Under the pieces are notes generated by a model. That model had not been told where the DNA came from and ran no database searches. It saw nothing but the letters and a program-made list of their open reading frames with translations. A program made the position numbers and the translations under genes. DNA of 64,000 nt from Cecembia rubra (GTDB lineage: Bacteria; Bacteroidota; Bacteroidia; Cytophagales; Cyclobacteriaceae): assembly GCF_003014575.1 (NCBI RefSeq), contig NZ_PYGF01000003.1, forward strand, positions 124,001 to 188,000, read 5' to 3'. Numbering within the stretch: the first letter of the stretch is position 1; every line of letters starts with the position of its first letter. Below are positions 62,368-64,000 of this stretch, piece after piece.

Positions 62368-63222
62368 ATGAGAACGATTAAGGAAATCCATAAAGCCAAT
62401 TATCATCCCATTGCGGACCTGCTGACTTATAATCCATTACCATCTCCCAAATTAAGGCAGATTGATCCATTTATTTTTCTCAACCATCATGGTTTTCAAA
62501 AATATGCCCCCAACAACAATGGTCTACCTTTTGGTCCCCATCCCCACCGAGGGATGGAAACTGTCACATTTATTTTAGAAGGGGACATCATGCATATGGA
62601 TTCCGGAGGACATGAATCAGTAATCGAATCAGGAGGGGTACAGTGGATGACAGCAGGAAAAGGTCTTATACATGCTGAAGTGTCTTCCAACAAGTTTAAA
62701 AAAGAAGGAGGAAATCTTGAAATTCTTCAGCTTTGGGTAAATCTCCCTGCAAGTTTAAAAATGACTGAGCCAAGATATCTGGGATTGCAAAAAGAAGATA
62801 TCACTTCATTTACTATTGACAATGAAAAAGTAAAGGTTCAGCTGATTTCAGGAGAATGGGATGATAAAATGGGTTCTTTCCCTACCCTTTTTCCTATTTT
62901 CATGAGCACTATCTCCATGGTAAAATCAGGCAAGGTCATAAAAAACATCCCTTCCACGGAAAATATTTTTTTCTATATCGTCCGTGGCAAAGTAAAGATA
63001 CAAGGTGAAGAAATTCCCTTTCGAAATTTAGTTGAATTTAACAATGATGGAGAAATCCTAAAATTTGAAGCAACAGAAGACGCAGTGGTTATTCTTGGCC
63101 ATGCAGCACCCTTCAAGGAACCAATGGTAGCCCAAGGACCATTTGTAATGAATACTCAGGAAGAAATCATGCAGGCATATAGAGATTACCAATCAGGTAA
63201 GTTCGGTACCTGGAATCATTGA
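62368..63222 (+). CDS. Pirin family protein
   Basis: A 284-residue bicupin. The N-terminal cupin has the metal site: FGPHPHRGMETVTF (His58, His60), GGVQWMTAGKGLIHAE with later His and Glu, all four ligands apparently kept. The C-terminal pirin domain is less conserved (PFKEPMVAQGPFVMNTQEEI). Some pirins are quercetin dioxygenases or redox-dependent regulators; here the role is open. It is flanked by terminators on both sides, so it is transcribed alone. Confidence 0.93.
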   Translation: MRTIKEIHKANYHPIADLLTYNPLPSPKLRQIDPFIFLNHHGFQKYAPNNNGLPFGPHPHRGMETVTFILEGDIMHMDSGGHESVIESGGVQWMTAGKGLIHAEVSSNKFKKEGGNLEILQLWVNLPASLKMTEPRYLGLQKEDITSFTIDNEKVKVQLISGEWDDKMGSFPTLFPIFMSTISMVKSGKVIKNIPSTENIFFYIVRGKVKIQGEEIPFRNLVEFNNDGEILKFEATEDAVVILGHAAPFKEPMVAQGPFVMNTQEEIMQAYRDYQSGKFGTWNH

Positions 63223-63251
63223 AATCTTTTTTCAGGTTTGGTTTATAATGA

Positions 63252-63282
63252 AAAAAGCCTTGAGGAATACCCAAGGCTTTTT
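63252..63282. terminator. Bidirectional terminator, pirin/nqr
   Basis: AAAAAGCCTTG / CAAGGCTTTTT, 9-base loop, with A-run and T-run on both sides; ends the pirin gene and the minus-strand nqr operon. Confidence 0.95.
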
Positions 63283-63300
63283 CTTTTTCTATTCTTTGGA

Positions 63301-63912
63301 TTAAAGGTCAATACCCATGAAAGACATGAAGGCAATACCCATCAATCCTGTCAATAACATAGTTATACCTAAACCTTTCAAGCCGCTTGGCACATTTGAA
63401 TACTTCAACTTTTCTCTGATGGCCGCCAAAGCTACAATAGCAAGAAAGAAACCTGTACCGGAACCAAATCCATAAACAGTAGCTTCTGCCAAAGTATAAT
63501 CTCTCTGTGCCATAAATAGGGAACCACCTAAAATCGCACAGTTTACAGCGATCAAAGGAAGAAAAATACCTAAAGCTCCATAAAGAGCAGGGGCAAATTT
63601 CTCAACGACCATTTCCACCAACTGAACCATTGCTGCGATAATAGCAATGAACATGATAAACCTTAAAAATGAAAGGTCAACAGTGGCAAAAGAGGCACCT
63701 AACCAAGTTAAAGCACCTTCTTTTAATACAAATTCATTCAATAACCAGTTGGTAGGTGCAGTTACTGTTAACACAAAGATAACTGCAGCTCCCAGACCCA
63801 AGGCTGTACTTACTTTTTTGGAAACGGCCAAGAAGGAACACATTCCCAAGAAGTAAGCAAATACCATGTTATCAATAAATATCGATTTAATTCCTAGACT
63901 AATTAATTCCAT
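63301..63912 (-). CDS. nqrE: Na+-NQR subunit E
   Basis: Inner-membrane subunit of the Na+-pumping NADH:quinone reductase. The 203-residue protein has six hydrophobic segments, the half-channel motifs [12 protein letters not shown] and [16 protein letters not shown] (the latter with the Cys that, with one from NqrD, holds an intramembrane Fe site), and [19 protein letters not shown]. It lies 12 bp after nqrD; as a likely operon end, a terminator follows. nqrF is not seen after it within the window. Confidence 0.95.
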   Translation of the reverse strand: MELISLGIKSIFIDNMVFAYFLGMCSFLAVSKKVSTALGLGAAVIFVLTVTAPTNWLLNEFVLKEGALTWLGASFATVDLSFLRFIMFIAIIAAMVQLVEMVVEKFAPALYGALGIFLPLIAVNCAILGGSLFMAQRDYTLAEATVYGFGSGTGFFLAIVALAAIREKLKYSNVPSGLKGLGITMLLTGLMGIAFMSFMGIDL

Positions 63913-63924
63913 GACAATGCTTTA

Positions 63925-64000
63925 TTAGTGTTCAACATAACCGGTTTTGGTACGCTGTACCCAGATGATCAATCCAAGGATGATAAAGGCTCCTACCGGA
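63925..64000 (-). CDS. nqrD: Na+-NQR subunit D, C-terminal end only
   Basis: The last 24 codons of a minus-strand frame, ending PVGAFIILGLIIWVQRTKTGYVEH before TAA at 63927-63925: a final membrane helix and basic tail, as expected at the end of NqrD. The gene continues past the window edge. The call leans on its position directly before nqrE. Confidence 0.8.
   Translation of the reverse strand, partial: PVGAFIILGLIIWVQRTKTGYVEH

Noticed and set aside
1-64000. CRISPR array, insertion sequence, prophage or rRNA
   Set aside because: No repeat-spacer pattern, transposase, integrase or phage structural gene, and no rRNA was seen on either strand.

Overview
The window looks like chromosomal core DNA of a free-living member of the Bacteroidota, most likely order Cytophagales, family Cyclobacteriaceae (Algoriphagus/Belliella/Aquiflexum-like); this placement is inference from gene content. 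Supporting signs are promoters of the Bacteroidota type (TTG ... TAnnTTTG), little use of Shine-Dalgarno sites, a MraY with the ~40-residue insertion seen in this phylum, a bacillithiol-disulfide-reductase-like protein, PF17170-like 6-bladed beta-propeller lipoproteins, head-GIN (DUF2807) and NRDE proteins, and a Na+-NQR complex. There is no prophage, insertion sequence, CRISPR array or rRNA. One tRNA (Ala-GGC) is present.

Layout. (1) 1-1675: edge of an unidentified gene, a purine nucleoside phosphorylase and an FMN reductase. (2) 1663-17047, minus strand: an almost gap-free division and cell wall (dcw) operon, transcribed mraZ-rsmH-ftsL-ftsI-murE-mraY-murD-ftsW-murG-murC-ftsQ-ftsA-ftsZ; murF and ddl are not in it. 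Three 10-bp-spaced boxes upstream of mraZ look like the MraZ autoregulatory site. (3) 17516-25993: TlpA-like lipoprotein, polyprenyl synthase, a small Cys-rich secreted peptide with a beta-propeller lipoprotein, an acyltransferase/gpsA phospholipid pair and an amino acid permease. (4) 26035-30784: a three-gene set of a DUF5060/apiosidase-like glycosidase, a nucleoside-hydrolase-like protein and a PQQ dehydrogenase with an internal cytochrome c domain, followed by repeats and what looks like a decayed paralogue end. (5) 31270-37916: second beta-propeller lipoprotein, Bdr-like reductase, NRDE protein, Old Yellow Enzyme, and a BlaI/BlaR1-type regulator pair with three identical operators but no beta-lactamase. 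(6) 37963-42911: thrA-thrB-thrC with a 39-residue candidate leader peptide. (7) 43110-49321: small secreted proteins, SDR, MscS, alkyltransferase-like protein, HTH regulator, Na+ symporter, clpS, recR, tRNA-Ala. (8) 49397-56059: zeta-toxin-like kinase with a small partner, PNPOx-like protein, CotH-like protein, an orphan Pycsar-type membrane effector and clpB. (9) 56537-64000: large hybrid histidine kinase, membrane dipeptidase, acyl-ACP desaturase, pirin and the nqrE/nqrD end of the Na+-NQR operon.

Transcription units are unusually well separated by intrinsic terminators; many convergent pairs share one bidirectional hairpin. The most noteworthy items are the triple BlaI-type operator with a BlaR1 whose sensor is replaced by an 18-residue-repeat helix, the candidate threonine leader peptide, the secreted Cys-rich peptide unit with a trinucleotide repeat at its promoter, the orphan Pycsar-like effector, the kinase/small-protein pair, and the PQQ-gene remnant. 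None of these was checked against a database here.
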